Of a DNA stretch of 64,000 nt, positions 8,707 through 18,192 are shown one piece after another. The translations under genes were made by a program, and so were the position numbers. Numbering within the stretch: position 1 is the stretch's first letter; the number at the start of each line of letters is the position of its first letter. The DNA comes from Ignavibacteriota bacterium (GTDB lineage: Bacteria > Bacteroidota > Ignavibacteria > Ignavibacteriales > Melioribacteraceae): the NCBI GenBank assembly GCA_016713565.1, contig JADJOX010000006.1:117805-181804 (forward strand), read 5' to 3'. The notes under the pieces were generated by a model. The model saw only the letters and a list, made by a program, of their open reading frames with translations. It was not told the origin of the DNA and searched no databases.

Positions 8707-10434
8707 TTAATTCTTTAAAATATCTTTTCTGTTTACAAATGTTGTGTGCAATATTTCATGCGCTTTATGACTATTCGGTTGTTCTAAATAATCATCATAT
8801 ATTTTTTTTACTGATTCATTTTCATGCGAACGTCGGTGTTTCATCTTTTCATCAATTTCATAAAGTACTTTTATTCGTTTTTTAATTTTATCGGTTTTTT
8901 GATGAATAGGCTGTCCTCCGCCATTTATACATCCGCCGGGACAAGCCATTACTTCAATAAAATGATATTTAGATTCTCCGTTCTGGATTTGATCTAAAAT
9001 TGGTTTTACATTTCCGATTCCATTAACTACGGCAACATTTATTTCCAAGCCATTAATGTTTATTGTACTTTCTTTAATTCCTTCTAAACCTCGTATCTCT
9101 GTAAGGTTTAGGTTTTGCAGATCTTCTCCGGTAATATTAAAATAAGCAGTTCTTAACGCGGCTTCCATAACGCCGCCTGATGTTCCAAATATTGCCGCGG
9201 CTCCCGTTGATTCGCCCAATGGATTATCAAAATTACTTTCAGGAATATCTTCAAATTCAATTCCGCCAATTCTGAACATTCTAACGAGTTCTCTTGTTGT
9301 TAAAACTGCATCTACATCTTGCAGTTTATTTTCTGAAAGTTCTGGTCTATCCGATTCAAATTTTTTAACAGTGCAAGGCATAATTGAAACAACAAAAATA
9401 TCTTCCGGTTTAAGCCCGGTTTTTTCTGCAAAATATGTTTTTAATACCGCACCTTCCATTTCGTGAGGAGATTTGCAAGTTGAGACATGATCCAATAAAT
9501 TCGGTCTGTTTTGCTCAATGTATTTTACCCAGCCGGGGCAGCAGCTTGTAAACATAGGCAAAGTTTTACTGTTAACAATTCTATCTTGAAGTTCAGCGGC
9601 TTCTTCAATAATTGTTAAATCAGCCGCAAAGTTTGTGTCAAATACATATTTAAATCCCAACCTTTTTAACGCGGTAACCAATTGACCAGTTACATTTGTT
9701 CCTAATGGAAGATTATATTCTTCGCCTAATGATGCGCGAACTGCAGGAGCAATTTGCACAACCGGAATTTTCGTTTTATCGTTCAATGCATTTGTAACTT
9801 CTTTTAATGAGCTTTTTTCTCTTAAAGCTGCAGTTGGACAAACTAAAATACATTGTCCGCAAAGAATACAGTCGCTTACATTTAGACCCTTATTATATGG
9901 AGTTGTAACGTTGCTCTTAAAGCCGCGGAATGTAAAATCTATTGCGCCGATTTTTTGTACTTCATTACAAGTTCTGACACATCTTCCGCACAAAATACAT
10001 TTTGCTGGATCTCTTTCCATTGAAGCGCTTGAAATATCAATTGCGTGACATTTACTTTCTCCTAAAAATCTATGCTCCCTAATACTGTATTGCTCAGAGA
10101 AATTTTGAAGTTCACAATTTTTATTTCTTACGCATACCAAACAATCTTGAGGATGATTTTCAATCAGTAATTCTACGATAGTTTTTCTTGCTCTTCGTAC
10201 TCTTGGTGAATTTGTTTCAACAACCATTCCATTACTAACAGGATAGGCACAGCTTGGAATTAATCCTCTTGTTCCAGTAACTTCCACAACACACATTCTG
10301 CAAGCTCCGGTAGGCATCATATTACTTAAATGGCAAAGTGTAGGGATTTTTATTCCAACTGATTTTGCCGCGTCTAAAATTGTCATGCCTTCGTTTGCTT
10401 GTACTTTCAAATTATTTATTGTTAACTCGATCAT
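8707..10434 (-). CDS. hydA: [FeFe] hydrogenase catalytic subunit HydA (set 2)
   Basis: A 575-residue catalytic subunit with fully canonical H-cluster motifs: FTSCCPGW (C298, C299), MPCTVKKFE (C354) and VMACPGGCINGGGQP. The N-terminus has a [2Fe-2S] domain (C34, C45, C48, C62), a His-ligated cluster (H94, C98, C101, C107) and two [4Fe-4S] clusters (CILCGRC, CILCGQC). This is the domain order of HydA in trimeric NADH/ferredoxin-coupled (bifurcating-type) hydrogenases. It follows hydC2 and hydB2 with a 20-base gap and precedes the sensor gene by 12 bases. No membrane or export signal is present, so the enzyme should be cytoplasmic. Confidence 0.95.
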   Translation of the reverse strand: MIELTINNLKVQANEGMTILDAAKSVGIKIPTLCHLSNMMPTGACRMCVVEVTGTRGLIPSCAYPVSNGMVVETNSPRVRRARKTIVELLIENHPQDCLVCVRNKNCELQNFSEQYSIREHRFLGESKCHAIDISSASMERDPAKCILCGRCVRTCNEVQKIGAIDFTFRGFKSNVTTPYNKGLNVSDCILCGQCILVCPTAALREKSSLKEVTNALNDKTKIPVVQIAPAVRASLGEEYNLPLGTNVTGQLVTALKRLGFKYVFDTNFAADLTIIEEAAELQDRIVNSKTLPMFTSCCPGWVKYIEQNRPNLLDHVSTCKSPHEMEGAVLKTYFAEKTGLKPEDIFVVSIMPCTVKKFESDRPELSENKLQDVDAVLTTRELVRMFRIGGIEFEDIPESNFDNPLGESTGAAAIFGTSGGVMEAALRTAYFNITGEDLQNLNLTEIRGLEGIKESTININGLEINVAVVNGIGNVKPILDQIQNGESKYHFIEVMACPGGCINGGGQPIHQKTDKIKKRIKVLYEIDEKMKHRRSHENESVKKIYDDYLEQPNSHKAHEILHTTFVNRKDILKN

Positions 10435-10454
10435 TATTACTCCAAATCAAAATT

Positions 10455-12425
10455 TTAATTGGCTTCAACAGCTTCAAATCTGCATGTCTCTATACACATA
10501 CCGCATTTTATACATTTAGATTCAACAATTGTATACGGATGTTTTGGCTCTCCGACAATAGCTTCCGACGGACATTTTCTTGCGCACAAACCGCAGCCGT
10601 TGCAAATTTCTGTTATAACTTTATATGTTAATAATTCCTTACAAACACCGGCAGGACATTCTCTATCAAATAAGTGGCTTTCATATTCATCTTTGAAATA
10701 ACGCAGTCCGGATAAAACCGGATTTGGCGCCGATTGTCCCAAACCGCAAAGTGAAGTATCTTGAATTACTTCCGCTAATCTTTCAAGGTGAATAATTCCT
10801 TTAAATCTTTGAAGCTGATCTAACTTATTTGCGGTGCCTTTATAGCTCATTGGAATTCTTTCAATTATTTCCAACATTCTTTTTGTTCCTTCACGGCACG
10901 GGACACATTTTCCGCAAGATTCATTTTGAATAAAAGTCAAAAAGAATTTTGCTACGTCAACCATGCAAGTCCCTTCATCCATAACAACAAATCCGCCAGA
11001 GCCCATCATTGCGCCAACTTGTTTAAGTGATTCATAATCAACTTTGGTATCTAAAACGCTGTCGGGTAAACAACCGCCGGAAGGACCGCCAATTTGAACC
11101 GCTTTGAAATTTTTACCATTCGGAATACCTCCGCCAATATCGAAAACAACTTCGCGTAAAGTAATCCCCATCGGCACTTCAACTAATCCGCTGAATTCTA
11201 CCATTCCGCTTAACGCGAAAACTTTTGTTCCTTTGCTTGATTCTGTTCCAATGTTTGCGAACCAATCGCTTCCATTATTAATTATTGAAGAAATATTTGC
11301 AAAAGTTTCAACATTATTTATAACTGTAGGTTTGCCCCAAAGACCTGAAACAACCGGATAAGGCGGACGAACTTTCGGCATTCCTCTTTTACCTTCAATT
11401 GAGGCAATTAAGGCGGTTTCTTCACCGCAAACAAAAGCGCCGGCACCTTTTTTAATTTTTATTTTAAAGCTGAAATCACTTCCCAGAATATTTTCACCGA
11501 GTAAACCGTAAGCTTCACAAAGTTTAATTGTATTTTCAAGTCTTTCAATTGCTAATGGATATTCAGCACGGCAATATATATAACCAAAACATGCACCAAT
11601 TGCGTATGCTCCTATTATCATCCCTTCTATTAATTTGAAAGGATCACTTTCCAATACCGAACGATCCATAAATGCGCCTGGATCGCCTTCATCAGCATTA
11701 CAAATTATATATTTAATTTCAGAATTTTGATTATAGGCAAATTCCCATTTTTTACCTGTAGGGAAACCGCCGCCGCCTCTTCCGCGTAGTCCACTTTTGA
11801 TAATATTGTCTACAACATCTTTTCTGGAATATGATTTAAGAATTTTATCTATCGCCGTAAAACCGCCATTTGCGATGTATTCATCAATTGAAAGAGGTGA
11901 AATTATTCCGCAGTTTTCCAAAACAATTTTTTTCTGACGTCTGAAAAATGGTAAATCATTAATATTCTTAATCCCTTCTATTCCATTACCAAAGCTTCCT
12001 AAAACTTTTTCTCTATAAATATCTTGTTCCACTATTGTTTTTCTAATAAACTTTGGAATTTCATTAGGCGTTATTTCACCGTAGGATACCCTTAGACAAC
12101 CGGGTAGCTTTATATCAACAATTACTTCCTTAGCGCAATATCCAATACAGCCGGTTGGAATTATTTGAGCATTTAAATTTAGTTTTTGCAATTCCTTTTC
12201 AATAGCGATTTTTACTTTATCGGCGCCTGAAGCTAAACCGCACGTACCCATACCAATAAAGATCAAAGGAAGTTCATGAAGCTCATACTTTAATCTTTTA
12301 TTTAATTCAATGATTTCATTTTTTACGGCTTCAGAAATATTTTGATCATAAGGTTTTGTGCAAATATTAATGAAATTCTTTTTATCAATTTCATTTGAAC
12401 TGAGTAATTCTAAAAATGAATTCAT
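10455..12425 (-). CDS. hydB: NAD(H)/FMN hydrogenase subunit HydB (set 2, full-length)
   Basis: A 656-residue NuoF-like subunit with all the extra domains known in electron-bifurcating HydB. The N-terminal thioredoxin-like [2Fe-2S] domain carries C62 (GTCGLASG), C93 and C97 (TGCIGYC). The NADH/FMN core has GRGGGGFPTGKKW and NADEGDPGAFMDR. The N3 cluster motif is ESCGKCVPC, with a further Cys in CGLGQS. A C-terminal two-cluster ferredoxin follows (CNGCGLCARKC, CIKCGMCIETC). The start overlaps the hydC2 stop by 4 bases (ATGA). The ferredoxin tail makes coupling to a soluble ferredoxin plausible, in contrast to HydB1. Confidence 0.95.
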   Translation of the reverse strand: MNSFLELLSSNEIDKKNFINICTKPYDQNISEAVKNEIIELNKRLKYELHELPLIFIGMGTCGLASGADKVKIAIEKELQKLNLNAQIIPTGCIGYCAKEVIVDIKLPGCLRVSYGEITPNEIPKFIRKTIVEQDIYREKVLGSFGNGIEGIKNINDLPFFRRQKKIVLENCGIISPLSIDEYIANGGFTAIDKILKSYSRKDVVDNIIKSGLRGRGGGGFPTGKKWEFAYNQNSEIKYIICNADEGDPGAFMDRSVLESDPFKLIEGMIIGAYAIGACFGYIYCRAEYPLAIERLENTIKLCEAYGLLGENILGSDFSFKIKIKKGAGAFVCGEETALIASIEGKRGMPKVRPPYPVVSGLWGKPTVINNVETFANISSIINNGSDWFANIGTESSKGTKVFALSGMVEFSGLVEVPMGITLREVVFDIGGGIPNGKNFKAVQIGGPSGGCLPDSVLDTKVDYESLKQVGAMMGSGGFVVMDEGTCMVDVAKFFLTFIQNESCGKCVPCREGTKRMLEIIERIPMSYKGTANKLDQLQRFKGIIHLERLAEVIQDTSLCGLGQSAPNPVLSGLRYFKDEYESHLFDRECPAGVCKELLTYKVITEICNGCGLCARKCPSEAIVGEPKHPYTIVESKCIKCGMCIETCRFEAVEAN

Positions 12426-12961
12426 ACAGCACTCTCAATTAATTTTTCTTCGTCTAATTTTGCCATATTCTTATACTTTTTAATGATCTTTGGAATTTCT
12501 TTAATTGTAACTCTTCCAAAATATTCTTCATTAACATTTATTACCGGCGCAATACTGCAAGCTCCAATACATGCTACGGTTTCTAAAGTAAACATCTTAT
12601 CTCTTGTAGTTTGTCCGGCTTTAATATTCAATTCAGTTTCAAGCGCTATTAAAATATTTGCGGAATTTTTAACATGACAAGCTGTTCCGCGACAGACTCT
12701 AATTACATTTTTACCAAGAGGTTTTAATCTGAATTGATTATAAAATGTTGCCACTCCATAAACACTTGCAAAAGATATATTAATATGTTCTGCAACTTCG
12801 GCTAAAATTTTTTCGGGTAAGTATCCATATTCTTGCTGAATGTCTTGTAAGATTGGTATCAAAATACTTCTGTCATTTGGGGGATAATTTTTTAATATTT
12901 TTTCCACAATTCGAATGTCCACAACTTTGAAATTAAAGTACATTGACAATTTGCATGCCAT
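12422..12961 (-). CDS. hydC: NuoE-like [2Fe-2S] hydrogenase subunit HydC (set 2)
   Basis: The first gene of the hydrogenase cluster, encoding a NuoE/HydC-type subunit of about 179 residues. [2Fe-2S] ligands are VCRGTAC (Cx4C) and CIGAC (Cx3C). Its role is electron transfer between HydB2 flavin and HydA2. The start is uncertain: TTG at 12967, ATG at 12961 and ATG at 12943 are all in frame and none has a strong Shine-Dalgarno site. ATG at 12961 is chosen because it is the longest ATG-initiated form. A 4-base overlap couples it to hydB2. Confidence 0.92.
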   Translation of the reverse strand: MACKLSMYFNFKVVDIRIVEKILKNYPPNDRSILIPILQDIQQEYGYLPEKILAEVAEHINISFASVYGVATFYNQFRLKPLGKNVIRVCRGTACHVKNSANILIALETELNIKAGQTTRDKMFTLETVACIGACSIAPVINVNEEYFGRVTIKEIPKIIKKYKNMAKLDEEKLIESAV

Positions 12962-13295
12962 AGTCAAAAGTGAATAATAATTTATAATTACTAATAATAA
13001 TTTTATTTTAATAAAAGATTAACATGTCCATTTCTTATGAGTGGGAAATTGCGATATTCAATTTCTAAAATTTGATATTTATAAAATAATTTTAAAATTG
13101 AATGAATTTGGAAAATTTATTGAAAGGTTTTTTAAATTATTGAAAGAATATTCAATTTCTTTCTTATTTATTATACTAAATATTTTGCTCCAAATAAATG
13201 AGTGTGAAAAAATTTGGATAATTTAGAAAATAATTACATCTCCCAAGCTCAATTATATATTGGGGAAAACTTCGGAATAATAAAAAGATAGAATG
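12962..13295. promoter_or_regulatory. AT-rich gap upstream of the hydrogenase cluster
   Basis: About 330 bases without a credible gene. It should hold the promoter of the hydrogenase cluster (minus strand) and the 3' end region of purE. An approximate CCCAA/TTGGG hairpin near 13236-13263 may end purE transcription. No recognisable operator or riboswitch is seen. A short plus-strand reading frame inside has no ribosome site or protein-like composition. Confidence 0.4.
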
Positions 13296-13787
13296 TCAAA
13301 GATTTAGCTTATTATTTTTGCTTATAGATTCTTCTGCCATTTTAACTTTATATTTGGCTAATTTTTGTTTAAGGCTTTCATCTCCGGTAGAAAGAATTTG
13401 TACGGCTAATAAAGCTGCATTTTTCGCGCCATCGATTGCTACTGTCGCGACCGGAATTCCGGGAGGCATTTGCACAATTGAAAGAAGTGAATCAAGACCG
13501 TCTTGAAATTTTGATTTAATTGGAACGCCTATAACCGGAAGAATTGTATTTCCTGCGGTCACTCCGGGTAGATGAGCCGCCATTCCTGCCGCCGCAATAA
13601 TAACTTTCAATCCTCTATCAACCGCAGATTTTGAATATTCTGCATGTTCTTCAGGTGTTCTATGTGCTGATAAAATTCTAACTTCAAACGGTATTTCAAA
13701 TTCTTTACAAATATCAAATGCTTTTTCCATTATCGGCAAATCTGAATCACTACCCATTATAATTCCAATTAAGGGATTTTTATTCAT
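13296..13787 (-). CDS. purE: N5-carboxyaminoimidazole ribonucleotide mutase
   Basis: Class I PurE (163 residues), which converts N5-CAIR to CAIR in purine synthesis. The family signature is clear: GSDSDLPIMEKA near the N-terminus, the active-site segment SAHRTPEE and the AAAGMAAHLPG loop. Length matches bacterial PurE. It stands alone here, with no purK neighbour. Confidence 0.96.
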   Translation of the reverse strand: MNKNPLIGIIMGSDSDLPIMEKAFDICKEFEIPFEVRILSAHRTPEEHAEYSKSAVDRGLKVIIAAAGMAAHLPGVTAGNTILPVIGVPIKSKFQDGLDSLLSIVQMPPGIPVATVAIDGAKNAALLAVQILSTGDESLKQKLAKYKVKMAEESISKNNKLNL

Positions 13788-13876
13788 AATTTCGTGTTTT
13801 TCGTATTGTTTTTAAAAAATAAAATTACTTAAGTAAAATTTAATGTAATTTGAGGAGAAATTAAAACAGTATTTAA

Positions 13877-14521
13877 TTATTTCCTTTCTAATGAACCAAC
13901 TCCAGAAATATCTGTTGAAACGTTGCTTGGCTCACCGTATAATTCAACATTACCTGCTCCCGAAATGTCAGCTTTTATAGAATTTACGGCATAAACTTGG
14001 GCATTTGCCGCACCTGAAATATCTACATTAACATTTTCGGATATAAAGTCCTTAGCGATTAAATCAGCAGCACCGGATAAGTCAATAAAGGTGTTTATAG
14101 ATTTGCCGTCAATTTTAACGGAACCGGCACCGCTAAGATCAATATTAAAATCCTTACTTTGAATATCTTTAGCTGTGACATTATTAGCACCGGAACAATT
14201 TATACCAACTAATTTTGGTAATTTAATTGAAATTAACATTTCTTTTGTAGGGCGTAAATTTTCCTGCGAATAAATAAAAAGCGTATTTTTTTTAACCACA
14301 GTTTTAATATGATCAATTAAGTTGGTCTCGGAAATAACATCCACGTCTTGATTATTACTTGACTCAACTATTACATCAAAATTTCCTGAAACGTCAATTT
14401 TTTCAAATGAACCTAAATCACGATTTTCCGTTATTTCATTACCATTACCTTTTATTCCGCCAATTTTACAAGAAATTAGTGAAATTGAAATTATTATGGA
14501 TAGAATTATTGTTTTTGACAT
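13877..14521 (-). CDS. GIN-domain (DUF2807) lipoprotein
   Basis: A 214-residue exported protein. The N-terminal signal has a lipobox-like LISC (Cys about residue 17), so it is probably a lipoprotein. The mature part begins with the typical 'ENRDLGSFEKIDVSGNFDV' opening. It contains the repeated 'SGAG/SGAA' turns of the parallel beta-helix GIN domain (also called DUF2807, putative auto-transporter adhesin head). The biochemical role of this family is not known. It is monocistronic, divergent from the pyrophosphatase gene. Confidence 0.85.
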   Translation of the reverse strand: MSKTIILSIIISISLISCKIGGIKGNGNEITENRDLGSFEKIDVSGNFDVIVESSNNQDVDVISETNLIDHIKTVVKKNTLFIYSQENLRPTKEMLISIKLPKLVGINCSGANNVTAKDIQSKDFNIDLSGAGSVKIDGKSINTFIDLSGAADLIAKDFISENVNVDISGAANAQVYAVNSIKADISGAGNVELYGEPSNVSTDISGVGSLERK

Positions 14522-14655
14522 TTCATTACCATTTTTTTTATTAAGACGTAAACCTATGGATATATGTTCCCTAATTATTAAAAAAATATTATAAAAACTA
14601 ATTTACTTTTAATTTTATTCACTATATTTATTCAATAAAAATTATAGGAAAGCTT

Positions 14656-15267
14656 ATGTCATTCCCAACTCCTTTTTTTAAGTGGCGCCCTCATCCTTGG
14701 CACGGTGTTGAATTAGGTAAGAATCCTCCATATGTTATAAATGCGTATATAGAAATTACCCCATTTGATTTTGTTAAATATGAAGTTGAAAAAATAACGG
14801 GTTATTTAAGAGTTGACAGACCTCATAGAACTTCGTCTCAGCCTCCTTCACTTTATGGCTTTATTCCAAAAACTTACTGTGGGAATCGAGTTAAAGAATT
14901 GTCCCCTAATTCTAAAAAAGGCGATGGCGATCCGCTTGATATTTGCATAATTACAGAAAGACCAATCAATAAATCTGAAATAATCTTAGAAGCAAAAGTT
15001 GTCGGCGGAATTCAAATGATAGACCACAAAGAAGCCGATGATAAAATAATAGCAGTATTGCACAATGATAACGTTTGGCAGGGTGCGGAAAATATAACTG
15101 ATCTTCCTAAAGTTATGATTGATAGATTGCGTCATTATTTTCTGACTTATAAATTAGTGCCAGATGAAAAACCGGATGTTAAAATCGACAAAATTTATGA
15201 TCGGGAGCATGCATTAAAAGTTGTTGAAGCTGCTATCTTAGATTATAAAGATGAATATGGAGATTAA
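14656..15267 (+). CDS. ppa: inorganic pyrophosphatase, family I
   Basis: A soluble 203-residue pyrophosphatase that hydrolyses PPi to two phosphates and so drives biosynthetic reactions. The metal-binding signature GDGDPLDICI is present, preceded by SLYGFIPKTYCG. Ends and length fit the longer bacterial/eukaryote-like branch of family I. A purine-rich GGAAAG site precedes the ATG. The TraB-family gene follows after 23 bases. Confidence 0.93.
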   Translation: MSFPTPFFKWRPHPWHGVELGKNPPYVINAYIEITPFDFVKYEVEKITGYLRVDRPHRTSSQPPSLYGFIPKTYCGNRVKELSPNSKKGDGDPLDICIITERPINKSEIILEAKVVGGIQMIDHKEADDKIIAVLHNDNVWQGAENITDLPKVMIDRLRHYFLTYKLVPDEKPDVKIDKIYDREHALKVVEAAILDYKDEYGD

Positions 15268-15290
15268 AATTTTTCAAAGGTATTTCTTTT

Positions 15291-16469
15291 ATGAGTTATA
15301 TTGATTCTGAAGATGTCCATATTATTCAATTTGAGGACAAAAATATTTTCCTTATCGGCACCGCTCATATTTCTAAAAAATCTGCCGACTTAGTAAAAGA
15401 CGTTGTTATTGGAGAGAATCCTGATACAGTTTGTATTGAATTAGATGAAAATAGATTGGATTCTTTATTAAACAAAAACAGATGGGATAATTTAGATCTT
15501 AAAACAATTATTAAGAATAAACAGTTAACTACTTTAATTATTAGTATTTTACTCTCTTCATTTCAAAAAAGACTTGGCAGTAAAATTGGGGTTAATCCGG
15601 GTGTTGAATTACTGGAAGCATATAATATCTCAAAAGAAAAGAATATAAATACAAATCTAATTGATAGAGACGTAAAAATTACTTTAAAAAGAGCCTGGCG
15701 AAAGATGAATCTATACCAACAGGCAAAATTCATTTCTATAACAATAGCCAGTATATTCACAAATGAAGAAATATCAGAAACTCAATTGGAAGAGTTAAAG
15801 AATAAAGATATTCTTACAGAATTAATGGAAGAACTTGGGAAAGAAATGCCAATGCTGAAAACTGTTCTTATTGATGAAAGAGATAGTTTTTTAGCTGAGA
15901 AAATTAGAAATGCTCCCGGTCCTAAAATTGTTGCGGTTGTCGGCGCCGGACATGTAAAAGGTATAAAAGAGAAAATATTTTCTAAAGAGCCGATAGATTT
16001 GGTTGAAATTTCCCAAATTCCCAACCCTTCATTAACAAATAGAATATTAGCTTGGCTGATTCCAATTTCAATAGTTGGTTCAATCTTCATTATTGGATTT
16101 GAAAAAGGAATAGCTGAAGCAGGAAATACGGCATTAATTTGGATATTAGCAAGCGGTCTTCCCGGGGCTATTGGAACAATTTTAGCATTTGGACATCCTT
16201 TATCTGTTATTTCAGTTTTCTTTGCTGCGCCAATAACAACCTTATCACCTTTGATCGGAGTCGGTTATGTTGCGGCATTCGTGCAAACATATTTTAAACC
16301 TCCCAAAGTATTTGAAATTACAAATGTAAGCAATGAATTAACTAAAGTTAGTAACTGGTGGAAAAACAAATTCTTACGCATTTTACTTGTTTTTATTTTT
16401 TCAAGTATAGGCAGCGCATTTGGAGCATATTTTGGAGCTTATAAAATTTTTTCTAATCTATTTAATTAG
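15291..16469 (+). CDS. TraB/PrgY-family membrane protein
   Basis: A 392-residue protein. The first 230 residues form a TraB/GumN-type domain with the conserved start IGTAHISKKSADLV and IELDENR, and a later VVGAGHVKGI. The last 150 residues contain four or so membrane helices. The family is thought to act in quorum peptide degradation or membrane proteostasis, but the substrate here is unknown. It is co-directional with ppa and converges on pduT. Confidence 0.85.
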   Translation: MSYIDSEDVHIIQFEDKNIFLIGTAHISKKSADLVKDVVIGENPDTVCIELDENRLDSLLNKNRWDNLDLKTIIKNKQLTTLIISILLSSFQKRLGSKIGVNPGVELLEAYNISKEKNINTNLIDRDVKITLKRAWRKMNLYQQAKFISITIASIFTNEEISETQLEELKNKDILTELMEELGKEMPMLKTVLIDERDSFLAEKIRNAPGPKIVAVVGAGHVKGIKEKIFSKEPIDLVEISQIPNPSLTNRILAWLIPISIVGSIFIIGFEKGIAEAGNTALIWILASGLPGAIGTILAFGHPLSVISVFFAAPITTLSPLIGVGYVAAFVQTYFKPPKVFEITNVSNELTKVSNWWKNKFLRILLVFIFSSIGSAFGAYFGAYKIFSNLFN

Positions 16470-16490
16470 TTAAAAATTGACTACAATAAA

Positions 16491-17042
16491 TTAAATCATT
16501 TCACTAAGTAATTCTTTTCTCGGCTGAGGAATAACAACTTTATTGACCAAAAGACCTTTCGCGCCAATTAAACTCGCGCCTGAATCAACTGCGGATTGAA
16601 CTGCCGAAACTTCTCCGGTCAAAGTGCAAAAAGCTTTCCCGCCCAAAGCCATCGCTAATCTTATTTCAATTATTTTAACATTTGAAGATTTCACTGCTGC
16701 ATCCGCCCCTTCAATTAATGAAGAAACAGAAAAAGATTCCAAAATTCCCAATGCTTGCAAATTTTCTACTGAAGAATGTCCAGATAAAGCCGGAAAAATA
16801 TCCTGATGCACATTTGGAATTACAAAAGTATCTATTACGGCAAAATCAACTTGAGAAGACGCGGAATCTACTGCGGATTGGACTGCCGCAACGTCTCCGC
16901 CTATCAATACCATATATTTACCGGAGCATATTGTTCTTGATAAAATCAATTCTACTTCTGAAGTTTTTAGCATTATATCTGCCGCCTGCATTCCGGCTGC
17001 AATGCTTGTCAATTCTATTAAACCTATTGAATTTTTATTCAT
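16491..17042 (-). CDS. pduT: PduT-type tandem BMC-domain Fe-S shell trimer protein
   Basis: A protein of 183 residues with two tandem bacterial-microcompartment (BMC) domains. It opens with GLIELTSIAAGMQAADIMLK and carries TICSGKYM (Cys39) in the position where PduT binds a [4Fe-4S] cluster in the trimer pore. The end VNKVVIPQPRKEL also matches PduT style. ATG at 17042 is used because AGGAAA lies 6 bases upstream; an upstream in-frame extension lacks support. It follows pduS, its known redox partner, by 37 bases. No other shell or cargo gene is within the window. Possible roles are a satellite shell part for a distant microcompartment or a shell-free redox module. Confidence 0.9.
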   Translation of the reverse strand: MNKNSIGLIELTSIAAGMQAADIMLKTSEVELILSRTICSGKYMVLIGGDVAAVQSAVDSASSQVDFAVIDTFVIPNVHQDIFPALSGHSSVENLQALGILESFSVSSLIEGADAAVKSSNVKIIEIRLAMALGGKAFCTLTGEVSAVQSAVDSGASLIGAKGLLVNKVVIPQPRKELLSEMI

Positions 17043-17079
17043 TATATTTCCTTTACATAGTATAAATGAAATCAGATTT

Positions 17080-18192
17080 TCATTTATTGCTTTCAATAAT
17101 TATAAATTCTTGATGTATTTGTTTAACTTTTCCGTCAATTGATGAATGAATTTTTGCACCCAATTTCCCTTCCGGAATATCTCCAATCAGCTCACCGCAT
17201 TTAATCATATCACCTTCTTTAATAACGGGATTTGCCGACATTCCAACATGCTGCTTCAAGCTTATTTTAACAATTTTGGGAACTGGAAAATTTTCCACAT
17301 AGGGAGTTTCGTGATTATAGTTTTCAATATTCAATCTTTTCATTAATTGTTTTATGGGAACTCGTCTGCCTTCTTTAATAGGATGAACTTTTAAAGGCTT
17401 GCTTTGAACAAATTTTATTGAATTTTCCTTTAAATAATTTTTTCCTTGATCACAAGCTTCGCGAGGATAAAGATCTTCCGGACATGCATAAAGTGAGCAT
17501 AATCCGCAAGAGCAGCAAAGATCAGCATATTGATTCCACACTTTCTCGCCGGAAGTTGAAAATCCTAATGAACGCATTACTTTATGAGGCTGAACATCAT
17601 AACCAAGTAAATATCTTGGACAAAATTCTGTACAGTAAGAACATTGGTCGCAAGCTGATTTACCAATCCTGTTCATACTTTCTTTTGGTCTGTTCATTCT
17701 GTTTATTAAATAATGATCATCGGGTAAAAATATCAATCCGGCAATTGTTTTAGTTACAACTTCATCTAAATTGAAAGTTAATTTGCCCATCATAATACCC
17801 GATACAAATATTCCAAAATTTGAAGTTGTCGCGCCTCCTACAAATTTTAAAATTTCTCTAAAAGTTGTACCAATTGGAACAAAAAAAGATGAAGGATTTT
17901 TAACTGCTCCCGTTACGCAAATAAATTTTTTGGTTACTGGAATTCCTTTTGAAGCATTAAAAATGTTATAATAGGTTTCAACATTATTAACAACACATCC
18001 GACATCCAAAGGCAATCCTTTAGGCGGAATCAGTCTTTTAGTCGCATGATAAACTAATTCGTATTCGTCACCCGAAGGATAAAAGTCTCCAAGTAAACTC
18101 ATTTTAATATTTGAATCTTTTAGCTGAGCATCAATCTTTGAAATTGCTTTTGAATTTTTCGACTTAATCCCAAAATAACCGATTTTTTGCAT
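17080..18192 (-). CDS. pduS: PduS-like RnfC-family flavoprotein, C-terminal part of split gene
   Basis: 370 residues covering most of a PduS-like protein. It has an FMN/NADH-binding RnfC core (VNNVETYYNI, ITGAVKNPSS-like turn, IPIGTTFREIL-like) and two [4Fe-4S] clusters (CDQCSYCTEFCP; CCSCGLCSLYACPED). The C-terminal domain is barrel-sandwich-like. PduS passes electrons between NAD(H) or flavins and PduT. The natural N-terminus is encoded just upstream in another frame (18164-18400). Removing one A from the A6 run at 18183-18188 joins them into one 440-codon gene. The ATG at 18192 may allow re-initiation, but it lacks the GAGGAGF loop. Confidence 0.85.
   Translation of the reverse strand: MQKIGYFGIKSKNSKAISKIDAQLKDSNIKMSLLGDFYPSGDEYELVYHATKRLIPPKGLPLDVGCVVNNVETYYNIFNASKGIPVTKKFICVTGAVKNPSSFFVPIGTTFREILKFVGGATTSNFGIFVSGIMMGKLTFNLDEVVTKTIAGLIFLPDDHYLINRMNRPKESMNRIGKSACDQCSYCTEFCPRYLLGYDVQPHKVMRSLGFSTSGEKVWNQYADLCCSCGLCSLYACPEDLYPREACDQGKNYLKENSIKFVQSKPLKVHPIKEGRRVPIKQLMKRLNIENYNHETPYVENFPVPKIVKISLKQHVGMSANPVIKEGDMIKCGELIGDIPEGKLGAKIHSSIDGKVKQIHQEFIIIESNK

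Noticed and set aside
13041..13226. Plus-strand open frame of 61 codons in the gap upstream of the hydrogenase cluster
   Set aside because: No ribosome site, low-complexity AT-driven composition and no recognisable motif; it lies in the probable promoter region.
17043..17096. N-terminal extension of 18 residues on PduT
   Set aside because: The ATG at 17042 has AGGAAA at good spacing and starts the conserved BMC domain; the extension adds unrelated residues.
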